Assembly (NCBI GenBank): GCA_023386555.1
Contig: JAEWJK010000013.1
Span: 62,001-126,000, forward strand
Origin: Bacteroidota bacterium
GTDB taxonomy: Bacteria; Bacteroidota; Bacteroidia; Chitinophagales; Chitinophagaceae
Direction of reading: 5' to 3'
Length of the DNA stretch: 64,000 nucleotides
Position 1 is the stretch's first letter. Each line of letters begins with the position of its first letter. Positions 54,478-62,390 of this stretch are shown here, piece by piece. Position numbers and translations under genes: made by a program. The notes under the pieces are model-generated. The model was not told the origin of the DNA. It searched no databases and saw nothing but the letters and a program-made list of their open reading frames with translations.

Positions 54478-54963
54478 ATGAACCCAGGCTTTGCAAAATT
54501 CAGAAACAAGATCATAAATCCTGTTGCATACAGGTTGTTTCTGCTAAATAAACTTCCGCTTGTTTATTTTACCGGGATAAGAATAGCTCAGTTATCAGAA
54601 TCATCTTGCATCACCACAGCTTCTTATAAATGGATCAACCAAAATCCATTTAAGTCAATGTATTTCGCAGTAATGCAAATGGCAGCAGAACTTAGCACAG
54701 GAGTATTATGTATGGGCAATATTTATGAACAAGATCCTGCCGTAAGTATGTTAGTAATAAAAACAGAAGGTGTTTATCATAAGAAAGCAACTGGTAAGGT
54801 CAGTTTTACTTGTAATGATGGTACAATGATTAGTGAAATAGTTGAAAGAACAAAGGTTACCGGAGATGGATATCCTGTAAAATGTTATTCAGTTGCTACC
54901 AATACCGATGGAGAAATAATTGCAGAATTTTGGATCACCTGGAGTTTGAAAAGAAGGAAATAG
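54478..54963 (+). CDS. DUF4442 (hotdog-fold thioesterase-like) protein
   Basis: 161 residues. DUF4442 proteins have a hotdog fold like acyl-CoA thioesterases (PaaI group). Features are YFTGIRIAQLSESSCITTASYKW, NPFKSMYFAVMQMAAELSTG (the central helix, with the family's MxFAAQAMAAELS-type pattern) and GKVSFTCNDGTMISEIVE. Substrate unknown. The gene follows the permease after a repeat-containing gap of 112 bases. Confidence 0.8.
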   Translation: MNPGFAKFRNKIINPVAYRLFLLNKLPLVYFTGIRIAQLSESSCITTASYKWINQNPFKSMYFAVMQMAAELSTGVLCMGNIYEQDPAVSMLVIKTEGVYHKKATGKVSFTCNDGTMISEIVERTKVTGDGYPVKCYSVATNTDGEIIAEFWITWSLKRRK

Positions 54964-54987
54964 TTTAATTCAAACATTACTTAACAA

Positions 54988-55614
54988 ATGGACTTTATAA
55001 CAGAGGATATCATCAAAGTCATTATTGCTTTGATCGCTGGTGCCTGTTTAGGATTTGAAAGAGAATTTCATGATAAACCCGCAGGTTTCAGAACACTTGC
55101 ATTGATCTGTATTGGGTCAACGATTTTTACCATCATTTCAGAAAAATATTTTCACCAGGATAGAGTTGCATCAAACATTGTAACAGGTATTGGCTTTCTT
55201 GGTGCAGGGGTGATGTTGAAAGAAGGGTTGACTGTTAAAGGCATCACCACCGCATCAACTATTTGGGTAACTGCAGCTATCGGTATGACCATTGGAGTAG
55301 GTGCTTATGTTCTGGCAGCAGTTGAACTTTTTCTTGTATTATCAACGCTAGTTATTTTAAACAAATTTGAACGTGCCTTACAGGCTATCATCCAAAAAAG
55401 AAGTTACGAGATCATCTTCAAGCCTGATAGTCATTCTATTGATAATTTAGAAGCACAGCTTAAAACACTTGGTGTTACTTTTTCAAGATCGCAACTAAAA
55501 AAGAACTCGAACCGGATAGTAGTTATTTATCGAATAACGGCAGGCCGTAAAGTTCATGTACTAATCAGTCATTTATTGGCTGATAATGATGCCATTGAAG
55601 CCTTTGAAGTGTAA
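54988..55614 (+). CDS. MgtC/SapB family membrane protein
   Basis: 208 residues. Four to five transmembrane helices with the MgtC signature AGACLGFEREFHDKPAGFRTLALICIG and the region NIVTGIGFLGAGVMLKEG...VKGITTASTIWVTAAIG. MgtC is a virulence and phosphate-related protein in some pathogens; in Bacteroidota the role is unknown. The C-terminal ACT-like region (about 125-208) with YEIIFKPDSHSIDNLEAQL is present. It starts 24 bases after the previous gene. Confidence 0.93.
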   Translation: MDFITEDIIKVIIALIAGACLGFEREFHDKPAGFRTLALICIGSTIFTIISEKYFHQDRVASNIVTGIGFLGAGVMLKEGLTVKGITTASTIWVTAAIGMTIGVGAYVLAAVELFLVLSTLVILNKFERALQAIIQKRSYEIIFKPDSHSIDNLEAQLKTLGVTFSRSQLKKNSNRIVVIYRITAGRKVHVLISHLLADNDAIEAFEV

Positions 55615-55652
55615 CGGCTTAGATATTGCATATCATCTGTAAATGGTGCTGT

Positions 55653-55916
55653 ATGTTAGACAAATCTGCAATATTTGCTTTTGATACTTACTTTGATAAT
55701 GAGGGGAAAGCAATGCTTCTTGAAGTCTTCATCCATTACAATTCAGATAATACACATTATTATTATTGTATCGTTGCAGATAAACATGAATATGTTTTTG
55801 CCAGAAGGGACGATGGAATTTGGATAGATACGAAAACTGGTAAAACCGATCTTGCTGCACAAATAGGGATTATCATTGAAAGAGAGTTAAGTATAAATCA
55901 TACATCACGTCACTAA
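55653..55916 (+). CDS. Hypothetical protein
   Basis: 87 residues from MLDKSAIFAFD; an ATG at 55626 in frame would add nine residues (HIICKWCC). The sequence is acidic and polar, with an N-terminal strand-like LEVFIHYNSDNTHYYYC and a central EYVFARRDDGIWIDTKTG. No family recognised. It follows the MgtC gene by 38 bases on the same strand and is of normal local composition, so it is likely real. Function unknown. Confidence 0.55.
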   Translation: MLDKSAIFAFDTYFDNEGKAMLLEVFIHYNSDNTHYYYCIVADKHEYVFARRDDGIWIDTKTGKTDLAAQIGIIIERELSINHTSRH

Positions 55917-56094
55917 CATTTCCTCACTAATAATGGAATGTGTTTTGCTTTTTGTGTACTTACTACTACATGCAATTTGATTTCTTTAGTTCCTAAAAGT
56001 GTTCTTAATTGTTAATCATAGTCTTTGCCTTTTGGCATAGTGTTGAAGGAATTTTCCTGCACTTACTAATTAGATAACTAAAATTGTTTTCGCT

Positions 56095-56394
56095 ATGCCA
56101 AGTTCAAGAAACGATCAGAGAGGTCAAAATACAGGGAATGACCGTGGTACTAATCCATCAGGCAGATCAAATCGTGGTTTTGCTGCAATGAATAAAGAAG
56201 AACAAAGAGAAATTGCCCGTAAAGGTGGTGAAGCTGTTAGTCGTAACAGAGAACACATGGCCGAAATCGGTCGTAGAGGTGGTGAAGCTTCAGGCAGTAA
56301 TCGCAGTAAAGCAAACCAGGCTCAAAATCAACTTCAGAATCAGCCACAATCTTCCAATTTGGGATCAAACATTCCTGGGGAGGAAAATCTTTAA
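56095..56394 (+). CDS. KGG-repeat stress-induced protein
   Basis: 99 residues, very hydrophilic and Gly/Asn/Gln/Arg-rich. Core: GFAAMNKEEQREIARKGGEAV, then HMAEIGRRGGEASGSN; repeated (K/R)GGEA motifs mark the KGG/Con-10/GsiB family of small stress-inducible hydrophilic proteins. Their expression is linked to desiccation or heat in other bacteria. The C-terminus is Gln/Asn-rich. A strong terminator follows at 56402. Confidence 0.9.
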   Translation: MPSSRNDQRGQNTGNDRGTNPSGRSNRGFAAMNKEEQREIARKGGEAVSRNREHMAEIGRRGGEASGSNRSKANQAQNQLQNQPQSSNLGSNIPGEENL

Positions 56395-56401
56395 TATTCA
56401 G

Positions 56402-56433
56402 AGTGGTAAGTCAGAGGCTTACCACTTTGTTTT
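56402..56433 (+). terminator. Terminator after the KGG gene
   Basis: AGTGGTAAG (56402-56410) and CTTACCACT (56418-56426), then TTGTTTT. Confidence 0.85.
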
Positions 56434-56434
56434 A

Positions 56435-56704
56435 TTATTTTTCCACGGAAAATGAAGTTTCAATTGCCTGTTTAAGCTTATCACTCAATGGACTAGCATT
56501 ATGTGGCTTAATTTCGGCTTTCTTCTCATCCCATTCAAACATCAGCACTTCATTTTGGAGGAGTGCTTTGGCATTCATATTATCTTCAGGAGCCCAGCAA
56601 TGAAAAACAAGTTCATTTTTACTGGTGTTGTGCATCTTTTTAACAATGAACCGATAAGATGTCTTGTTAAGTTCTATTTCTAATGATTGAATACTTATTT
56701 GCAT
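56435..56704 (-). CDS. Hypothetical protein
   Basis: 89 residues with no signal peptide or helix: MQISIQSLEIELNKTSYRF, then KNELVFHCWAPEDNM and LKQAIETSFSVEK. Beta-rich by appearance. No family recognised. It is convergent with the KGG gene and followed upstream by a long gene-free stretch, so its promoter lies in 56705-56958, where a CCTGT/ACAGG hairpin (about 56790) and nothing else was seen. Confidence 0.55.
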   Translation of the reverse strand: MQISIQSLEIELNKTSYRFIVKKMHNTSKNELVFHCWAPEDNMNAKALLQNEVLMFEWDEKKAEIKPHNASPLSDKLKQAIETSFSVEK

Positions 56705-56929
56705 GATTAATGGTTTAACTGTTTCCAGGAATTAGGATACAGTAGTTACAATTTTTTCATGCGTGGCGGAAGTGATGTAGCACCTGTAAAAACAGGCTGG
56801 GGTATTTTTCAGAAATGAAAGTGCTAGGTCTGCTCAAGCACCAACATAAATAATTGTAGTGCAATCTACGTTAGTTGTCAATCATATTAGATTAAAATAC
56901 TAATTGATTGTACATTAAGGCAATAAAAG

Positions 56930-56955
56930 AAAAAAACCTCACAAATTGAGGTTTT
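56930..56955 (-). terminator. Terminator after tRNA-Glu
   Basis: AAAACCTCA (56933-56941) and TGAGGTTTT (56947-56955), then a run of A on the plus strand (T on the minus). Confidence 0.85.
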
Positions 56956-56958
56956 TAG

Positions 56959-57030
56959 TAGCCCGTACGGGAATCGAACCCGTCTTTCCTCCGTGAAAGG
57001 GAGATGTCCTAGCCGATAGACGAACGGGCC
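56959..57030 (-). tRNA. tRNA-Glu (anticodon TTC)
   Basis: On the minus strand the 72-nt gene begins GGCCCGTTCG, carries an anticodon loop with CCTTTCACGG (anticodon TTC) and a TTCGATTCC T-loop, and ends ACGGGCT plus discriminator A. Acceptor pairs G2-C71 to T7-A66 are Watson-Crick with a G1-T72 wobble. CCA is not encoded. It is the only tRNA seen in this window and is followed by its own terminator. Confidence 0.95.
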
Positions 57031-57256
57031 ATGTTCGTTTTCTAAAGGGTTGCAAAAATAGGTTTGCAACACGTTACAGCCAAAACTTTTTAGATATAAA
57101 ATCTTAAACCTCGAAAAAAATAACCAACTATCACAGTCATCTTTGTATTAGTATGATAATGCTACAATACACTAGTACTACTATTTATCACTTCGTTGTT
57201 TACTGCAAACCTGTAATTTCGCATCGCTTTTTAATTAATAATCTAAATTACTGAAC

Positions 57257-58270
57257 ATGAGTACGGTTAAAGTTGCCATTAACGGGTTTGGACGAATTGG
57301 TCGTCTTGTTTTTCGCCAGATATACAATATGCAGGGAATTGATGTGGTTGCCATTAACGATCTTACAAGCCCACAGGTTTTAGCTCATCTTCTGAAATAT
57401 GATAGTGCACAAGGCAGATTTGACGCTGATGTTAAAGCAGGTGAGAATTCAATCACTATTAATGGTGATGAAGTAAAAATATATGCACAAAAAGATCCGG
57501 CCCAGATTCCATGGGGTTCTCACCAGGTAGATGTGGTTTTGGAATGTACCGGCTTCTTTACCGATAAAGCAAAAGCAGAAGCTCACATTACTGCAGGTGC
57601 TAAAAGAGTTGTTATCTCAGCTCCGGCAACAGGTGAATTAAAAACCGTTGTATTTAATGTTAACCATGAAATATTAGATGGAAGTGAAACTGTTATCTCA
57701 TGTGCTTCTTGTACAACTAACTGCTTAGCTCCAATGGCTAAAGTGTTAGATGAAAAATTCGGCATCGTTGCAGGACTAATGACAACCGTTCATGCTTATA
57801 CAAACGATCAGAATACACTCGATGCTCCTCATGCGAAAGGTGATCTTAGAAGAGCAAGAGCTGCCGCAGGTAATATTGTTCCAAACAGCACTGGTGCTGC
57901 AAAAGCAATCGGACTTGTACTTCCTTCTTTGAAAGGTAAATTAGATGGTTCTGCTCAAAGAGTACCTACCATTACCGGTTCATTAACTGAGTTGACTGTT
58001 GCCCTTGGCAAGAAAACCTCTGCAGAAGAGATTAATGCTGCAATGAAAGCCGCAGCTAACGAAAGTTTTGGATATACAGAAGATGAGATCGTAAGCAGTG
58101 ATATCATCGGTATCTCTTACGGTTCATTGTTCGATGCAACACAAACAAAAGTGATGACGGTTGGCGATACTCAAATGGTTCGTACTGTATCATGGTACGA
58201 TAATGAAATGAGTTATGTAAGCCAACTCGTTCGTACTGTTAAACATTTTGCAGGATTGATCAGTAAATAA
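57257..58270 (+). CDS. gapA: Glyceraldehyde-3-phosphate dehydrogenase
   Basis: 337 residues, normal GAPDH length. Rossmann start KVAINGFGRIGRLVFR, NAD-binding Asp in VAINDL, the catalytic SCASCTTNCLAPM with the nucleophile Cys about residue 153, and the conserved HAYTNDQNTLDAPH, LPSLKGKLDGSAQRVP and SWYDNEMSYVSQLV. It oxidises glyceraldehyde 3-phosphate to 1,3-bisphosphoglycerate. A repeat copy lies 2 bases after the stop and a terminator at 58356, so it is monocistronic; pgk is three genes further down. Confidence 0.98.
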   Translation: MSTVKVAINGFGRIGRLVFRQIYNMQGIDVVAINDLTSPQVLAHLLKYDSAQGRFDADVKAGENSITINGDEVKIYAQKDPAQIPWGSHQVDVVLECTGFFTDKAKAEAHITAGAKRVVISAPATGELKTVVFNVNHEILDGSETVISCASCTTNCLAPMAKVLDEKFGIVAGLMTTVHAYTNDQNTLDAPHAKGDLRRARAAAGNIVPNSTGAAKAIGLVLPSLKGKLDGSAQRVPTITGSLTELTVALGKKTSAEEINAAMKAAANESFGYTEDEIVSSDIIGISYGSLFDATQTKVMTVGDTQMVRTVSWYDNEMSYVSQLVRTVKHFAGLISK

Positions 58271-58271
58271 T

Positions 58272-58330
58272 TATTGAGCCAGCAGATGTAGTGCTATGTA
58301 GCTTTCGTTGCGTCGCACTCTTGTACTGAA
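58272..58330 (+). repeat. Dispersed intergenic repeat, copy I (longest)
   Basis: Starts directly after the gapA stop: TTGAGCCAGCAGATGTAG, then the exact core GTTGCGTCGCACTCTTGTAC (58307-58326). The left half matches copy F at 29950 closely, and both begin right after a stop. It precedes the gapA terminator. Confidence 0.9.
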
Positions 58331-58355
58331 GTAAGTTCTTCACCATATTTAACAC

Positions 58356-58385
58356 AAAAGCCGTAGCCAATAGCTGCGGTTTTTT
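58356..58385 (+). terminator. Terminator after gapA
   Basis: AAAAGCCGTAGC (58356-58367) and GCTGCGGTTTT (58373-58383) with a bulged G and a G-U pair, then T-run. Confidence 0.75.
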
Positions 58386-58388
58386 GTT

Positions 58389-58396
58389 TAAATTTG
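58389..58396 (+). promoter_or_regulatory. Candidate -7 box for the DUF433/DUF5615 pair
   Basis: TAAATTTG matches TAnnTTTG, 18 bases before the DUF433 start at 58414, directly after the gapA terminator. No -33 TTG is visible. Confidence 0.4.
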
Positions 58397-58413
58397 AGTC
58401 CTAATCAGTCTCT

Positions 58414-58647
58414 ATGAATACAGAGCTATTAAAAAGAATAACGATTATTCCCGGGTTAATGGCTGGCAAGCCTACTATTCGTGGAATGCGTTTTCCTGTG
58501 GGAGATATTTTGGAAATGTTGGGCAACAATATGACTCCTGATGAAATATTAGAACAGCATCCTGTATTACAAAAAGAAGATATTCAAGCTGCTCTTGTTT
58601 ATGCTGCTTACAGAACCAGAAATACTCTTATCATTAATGCAGCATGA
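58414..58647 (+). CDS. DUF433 domain protein, antitoxin-like
   Basis: 77 residues. DUF433 core: ITIIPGLMAGKPTIRGMRFPVGDILEMLGNNMTPDEIL, with PVLQKEDIQAALVYAAYR. The domain is a winged-helix-type fold often encoded next to PIN-like DUF5615 genes and thought to be the antitoxin or regulatory partner. Its stop overlaps the start of the DUF5615 gene by 11 bases. It sits downstream of the gapA terminator with its own candidate -7 box, so transcription probably starts here. Confidence 0.85.
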   Translation: MNTELLKRITIIPGLMAGKPTIRGMRFPVGDILEMLGNNMTPDEILEQHPVLQKEDIQAALVYAAYRTRNTLIINAA

Positions 58648-58999
58648 ATGGGAAATCTGGCTTGATAATCATCTTTCACCCATTTTGGCAAAATGGCTGA
58701 GTGATGAAACTGGTTACTCTATAAAATCTGCTTATTCATTACAACTATATCAATTAAACGATAAAGAAATTTATCAAAAGGCAAGAGAACATGGAAAAGT
58801 TATTCTTATTTCTAAAGATTCAGACCTTGATGAAATCATCAGCTTATTAGGTTCTCCTCCAAAACTTATCAGTCTTAGAATAGGTAACTGCGATAATAAA
58901 AAGTTATATGAAATTTTGAAAAGCAGTTTACCCAAAGCCATACGGCTATTGTTCGATTTTAAAAAAGACATTATTGAAATAAATAATAATTATGAGTAA
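58637..58999 (+). CDS. DUF5615 PIN-like protein, toxin-like
   Basis: 120 residues from MQHEWEIWLDNHLSP; a longer frame from 58595 is less likely because of the overlap already present. Family pattern: WLDNHLSPILAKWLSDETG (first acidic site), NDKEIYQKAREHGKVILISKDSDLDEI (second acidic site) and PPKLISLRIGN. Members of this group are predicted nucleases of the Mut7-C/PIN-like fold; activity in vivo is mostly unshown. The stop overlaps the pgk ATG by 8 bases (58992-58999). Confidence 0.85.
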   Translation: MQHEWEIWLDNHLSPILAKWLSDETGYSIKSAYSLQLYQLNDKEIYQKAREHGKVILISKDSDLDEIISLLGSPPKLISLRIGNCDNKKLYEILKSSLPKAIRLLFDFKKDIIEINNNYE

Positions 59000-60188
59000 A
59001 TTTTCATCTCACAATTTCTCCGGACAAAAAGCTTTGATCCGTGTTGACTTCAACGTACCATTAGATAAAAAAACATTTGAGATAACAGACGATAACAGGA
59101 TTAGAGCTGCACTTCCTACCATCAAAAAAATATTGAATGATGGCGGCAGTGTCATCCTCATGAGTCATTTGGGTCGTCCGAAAGAAGGTCCTGAAGAAAA
59201 ATATTCTTTAAAACATATTGTATCTCATCTCAGCAAATCCATTGGAACAGAAGTGAAGTTTGCAGATGATTGCATCGGTAAATCAGCAAAACAAATGGCA
59301 GCTGATCTTAAATCCGGTGAAGTATTGTTGTTGGAGAATCTTCGTTTTTATAAAGAAGAAGAAAAAGGTGATGAAGCCTTTGCAGAAAAGCTCTCTAAAC
59401 TCGGTGATGTATATGTAAACGATGCTTTTGGTACAGCTCACCGTGCTCATGCATCTACAGCAGTAATTGCAAAGTTCTTCCCGGGAGAAAAAAAGATGTT
59501 CGGTCTGTTAATGGAAGGTGAAGTTAGCAGTGCAGAAAAAGTAATGCATGCAAATGATAAACCTTTTACTGCTATCATTGGTGGAGCGAAAGTTTCAGAT
59601 AAAATATTGATCATCGAAAATCTTTTGGAAAGAGCAACAGACATCATCATCGGTGGCGGTATGGCTTATACTTTTATGAAAGCCCAAGGTGGTAAGATCG
59701 GTAACTCTCTTTGCGAAGAAGACAGATTAGATACTGCAAAAGAATTACTGAAGAAAGCTGAAGCAAAAGGTGTTTGCATTCATCTGCCGGCCGATTCTGT
59801 TATCGCCGATAAATTCGATGCGAATGCAGATGTTTCATCATCACTCAGCAACAATATTCCTGATGGCTGGATGGGTTTAGATATTGGTCCGATGGCAATT
59901 GAATCATTCACTAACATATTGCATAAATCAAAAACCATTTTATGGAACGGTCCAATGGGTGTTTTCGAAATGGAAAAATTTCAGAAAGGTACCAAAGCCA
60001 TTGCTGTAGCTGTTGCAGAAGCTACTGAAAAAGGTGCATTCTCCTTAGTGGGTGGTGGTGATAGTGTTGCTGCAGTCAACCAATTCGGCTTTGCAGAAAA
60101 AGTGAGTTATGTTTCTACAGGTGGTGGTGCTATGTTGGAATATTTTGAAGGAAAAGAGTTGCCTGGAATTGCAGCGATCAACAAATAG
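58992..60188 (+). CDS. pgk: Phosphoglycerate kinase
   Basis: 398 residues. Substrate-binding RVDFNVPLD and SHLGRPKEG, the conserved KFADDCIG and LENLRFYKEEEKGD, hinge ...AIIGGAKVSDKILIIENLL, nucleotide-binding GGGDSVAAVNQFG and the C-terminal STGGGAMLEYFEG. It transfers the acyl phosphate of 1,3-bisphosphoglycerate to ADP. The ATG is 8 bases inside the end of the DUF5615 gene, so translation of pgk may depend on translation of the toxin-like gene. Unusual placement for glycolysis. Confidence 0.97.
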   Translation: MSKFSSHNFSGQKALIRVDFNVPLDKKTFEITDDNRIRAALPTIKKILNDGGSVILMSHLGRPKEGPEEKYSLKHIVSHLSKSIGTEVKFADDCIGKSAKQMAADLKSGEVLLLENLRFYKEEEKGDEAFAEKLSKLGDVYVNDAFGTAHRAHASTAVIAKFFPGEKKMFGLLMEGEVSSAEKVMHANDKPFTAIIGGAKVSDKILIIENLLERATDIIIGGGMAYTFMKAQGGKIGNSLCEEDRLDTAKELLKKAEAKGVCIHLPADSVIADKFDANADVSSSLSNNIPDGWMGLDIGPMAIESFTNILHKSKTILWNGPMGVFEMEKFQKGTKAIAVAVAEATEKGAFSLVGGGDSVAAVNQFGFAEKVSYVSTGGGAMLEYFEGKELPGIAAINK

Positions 60189-60217
60189 TCTGACCGTCTC
60201 GGGTCTGACTATTTATT
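60183..60217 (+). terminator. Terminator overlapping the pgk stop codon
   Basis: AAATAGTCTGACC (60183-60195) and GGTCTGACTATTT (60202-60214), 13-bp arms with one T-T mismatch, then TATTATT. The TAG of pgk is inside the left arm. Confidence 0.7.
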
Positions 60218-60280
60218 ATTAATGGTAGGTGTGCAGTCACTCTTAGGAGTGAACAGACACCAAAAACAAGTCATATTGTC

Positions 60281-60307
60281 AAACCCGTTCATATGGACGG
60301 GTTTTTG
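60281..60307 (+). terminator. Second hairpin terminator after pgk
   Basis: AAACCCGTTC (60281-60290) and GGACGGGTTT (60295-60304), one G-U pair, then T-run. A third, imperfect hairpin (GGTGT/ACACC, 60228-60261) lies between the two. Confidence 0.8.
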
Positions 60308-60336
60308 TTTACTTTTAGCAAACTAAACACTTACAC

Positions 60337-61014
60337 ATGAAAAGCAAAGGTCTTATCATTGTCGCAATTATCGGATTCATTGTACTACTTGCAGGTTGCG
60401 GTGGTTGTAACACTTACAATAGCCTTATCGGCCTGGATGAAAATGTAAAAAATAAATGGGCTGCTGTTCAGTCACAATACCAGCGTAGAGCTGATCTAAT
60501 CCCAAATCTTGTGAACACTGTAAAAGGTGAAGCAAATTTTGAGAGAGGTACGTTGAATGATGTGATCAGTGCAAGAGCCAGGGCAACACAAATCACAGTA
60601 AACCCTGATGATCTTACTCCTGAAAAAGTACAGCAGTTTCAACAGGCACAAGGACAATTATCACAAGCTCTTGGAAGATTATTAATGGTAACAGAAAATT
60701 ATCCAAACCTGAGAGCAAATGAAGGCTTCCGCAATTTGCAGGTTCAATTAGAAGGAACAGAGAACAGGATCACTGTTGCAAGAAATGATTTTAATACTTC
60801 CGTTCAGGAATACAATACAAGAGTTAGAAGATTTCCTGCCAACATCTTTGCAGGTATGTTAGGCTTCAGTCCTAAAACTCCTTTCGAAGCTGATGCAGGT
60901 TCTCAAAACGCACCTAATGTTGATTTTGGTGATAACGTTGGCAGCAATGGTGGTAATACCAATGCTGGTGGCAGCAATACCAATACAGGATCAACAACAG
61001 ATACAACTAAATAA
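60337..61014 (+). CDS. LemA family lipoprotein-like protein
   Basis: 225 residues. N-terminal hydrophobic segment with a lipobox-like LLAGCGGC, then the LemA core of long amphipathic helices: NVKNKWAAVQSQYQRRADLIPNLVNTVKG and LMVTENYPNLRANEGFRNLQVQLEGTENRI. The C-terminus is an Asn/Gly/Thr-rich low-complexity tail. LemA proteins are envelope proteins of unknown biochemistry and are often next to TPM-domain genes. Here the next gene starts 6 bases after its stop. Confidence 0.92.
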   Translation: MKSKGLIIVAIIGFIVLLAGCGGCNTYNSLIGLDENVKNKWAAVQSQYQRRADLIPNLVNTVKGEANFERGTLNDVISARARATQITVNPDDLTPEKVQQFQQAQGQLSQALGRLLMVTENYPNLRANEGFRNLQVQLEGTENRITVARNDFNTSVQEYNTRVRRFPANIFAGMLGFSPKTPFEADAGSQNAPNVDFGDNVGSNGGNTNAGGSNTNTGSTTDTTK

Positions 61015-61019
61015 TAACT

Positions 61020-61487
61020 GTGGGTCTATTTTCATTCTTACAGAAAAAACAACCTGAGTTCTTTTCCGACGAAGAGAAAGAACTCATTGTTGCTGCCATA
61101 AAATCTGCCGAACAACGAACCAGTGGAGAAGTACGAGTATATGTTGAAAGCAAATGTGAGTACATGGATGCTTTGGACAGAGCTGTGGAAATTTTCCAGG
61201 GTTTGAAAATGTATGAAACAGCCGATCGGAATGCAGTGCTTGTTTATGTTGCTTTGAAAGATCATCAGCTGGCTATTTTTGGTGATGAAGGCATTCATCA
61301 GAAAGTAGGTACTGCTTTCTGGAATGAAGAATTGAAACACATGTTGGCTGAATTCAACAAAGAACATTATGCTGAAGGTATTGCTACAGTAGTAAAAGAG
61401 ATCGGCGAAGTATTGGTGCAACATTTTCCGTATAACAGGTCTACAGACAAGAATGAATTATCAGACGACATCGTTTTTGGAAATTAA
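61020..61487 (+). CDS. TPM domain protein (GTG start)
   Basis: 155 residues starting with GTG at 61020 (GTG GGT CTA TTT). The TPM/DUF477 domain: ELIVAAIKSAEQRTSGEVRVYVESKC, NAVLVYVALKDHQLAIFGDEGI and LKHMLAEFNKEHYAEGIATVVKEIG. It has no signal peptide or membrane segment, unlike the next gene, so it should be cytoplasmic. TPM proteins are linked to envelope or thylakoid photoprotection in other lineages; function here unknown. It is 5 bases after lemA. Confidence 0.88.
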   Translation: MGLFSFLQKKQPEFFSDEEKELIVAAIKSAEQRTSGEVRVYVESKCEYMDALDRAVEIFQGLKMYETADRNAVLVYVALKDHQLAIFGDEGIHQKVGTAFWNEELKHMLAEFNKEHYAEGIATVVKEIGEVLVQHFPYNRSTDKNELSDDIVFGN

Positions 61488-61489
61488 GA

Positions 61490-62296
61490 ATGAAGAAACT
61501 CCTTTACATATTTCTTTTTACCTGCATTAATCTTGTTGCGGTTGCACAGGATGTTGTGAGAGAAATTCCGAAACCTTCTCCAGGCTCATTAATTCATGAT
61601 GGAGCTAATGTGCTGGATGCACAACAGGAACAGCTCTTGAACGATCAGCTTATTCAACTTGATAAAAGCAGCTCCAACCAAATCGCTATTGCCACAATCA
61701 ATACATTGAATGGTGGAAGTATTGAAGATGTTGCGGTAACTACTTATAGAAACTGGGGCATCGGTAATGCTAAGAAAAATAATGGGGTTCTGATTATTGT
61801 TGTGGTGGAAGATAGAAAGATGCGGATTGAAGTTGGTTATGGATTGGAAGGTGCTATACCTGATGCTACTGCAGGAAGTATTATTAGAAATGATATGACT
61901 CCTTATTTTAAAGAAGGAGATTACTATCATGGTATTTTGAAAGCAGTTGAGAGTTTAAGCAAAGCCGCAGTTGGAGAATACAATACGCCAAGAGAAGAGA
62001 GAAGAAGAGGTAGCGAAGGAGTGAGTGGCGGCTCTATTTTCAAATTCATTCTTATTGCCATTTTTGTTCTGATCTTCATTGGTAGAAGTGGTGGTGGAGG
62101 TGGAAGAGGTGGCCGTAAAGGAAGAATGATCAGTCGTAGTGGTACAGACTGGATCGGTCCAATGATCATCGGATCTATGTTAGGTGGAGGAAGAAGCAGT
62201 GGTGGAGGTTTTGGAGGAGGTGGATTTGGTGGTGGAGGCTTCGGTGGTTTTGGTGGAGGAAGTTCAGGTGGTGGTGGAGCCAGTGGAAGTTGGTAG
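61490..62296 (+). CDS. TPM-domain membrane protein with glycine-rich tail (YgcG-like)
   Basis: 268 residues. Signal peptide ends VAVAQ; TPM domain (about 20-165) with SNQIAIATINTLNGGSIEDVAVTTYRNW, GVLIIVVVEDRKMRIEVGYGLEGAIPDA, one transmembrane helix (about 183-199; FKFILIAIFVLIFIG), then a long Gly/Ser/Arg-rich tail. The tail is low-complexity, GGFGGGGFGG-type. Third gene of the lemA-TPM-TPM unit, 2 bases after the previous one. The minus strand of the tail shows a proline-rich open frame, which is its shadow. Confidence 0.9.
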   Translation: MKKLLYIFLFTCINLVAVAQDVVREIPKPSPGSLIHDGANVLDAQQEQLLNDQLIQLDKSSSNQIAIATINTLNGGSIEDVAVTTYRNWGIGNAKKNNGVLIIVVVEDRKMRIEVGYGLEGAIPDATAGSIIRNDMTPYFKEGDYYHGILKAVESLSKAAVGEYNTPREERRRGSEGVSGGSIFKFILIAIFVLIFIGRSGGGGGRGGRKGRMISRSGTDWIGPMIIGSMLGGGRSSGGGFGGGGFGGGGFGGFGGGSSGGGGASGSW

Positions 62297-62346
62297 AAAA
62301 GTTTAAAGTTTAGAGTATATAGTTTTGAGTTGAAAAGGTATTCTAT

Positions 62347-62379
62347 AGGGTTGACAACCTTCAAAAGGTTGTCAACCCT
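62347..62379. repeat. Palindrome 1 of the GGGTTGACAACCTT pair
   Basis: AGGGTTGACAACCTT (62347-62361), loop CAA, AAGGTTGTCAACCCT (62365-62379). Perfect 15-bp arms; on the plus strand a T-run follows, so it could end the TPM gene. Same palindrome, different loop, at 62661. Confidence 0.9.
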
Positions 62380-62390
62380 TTTTGTTTGGA

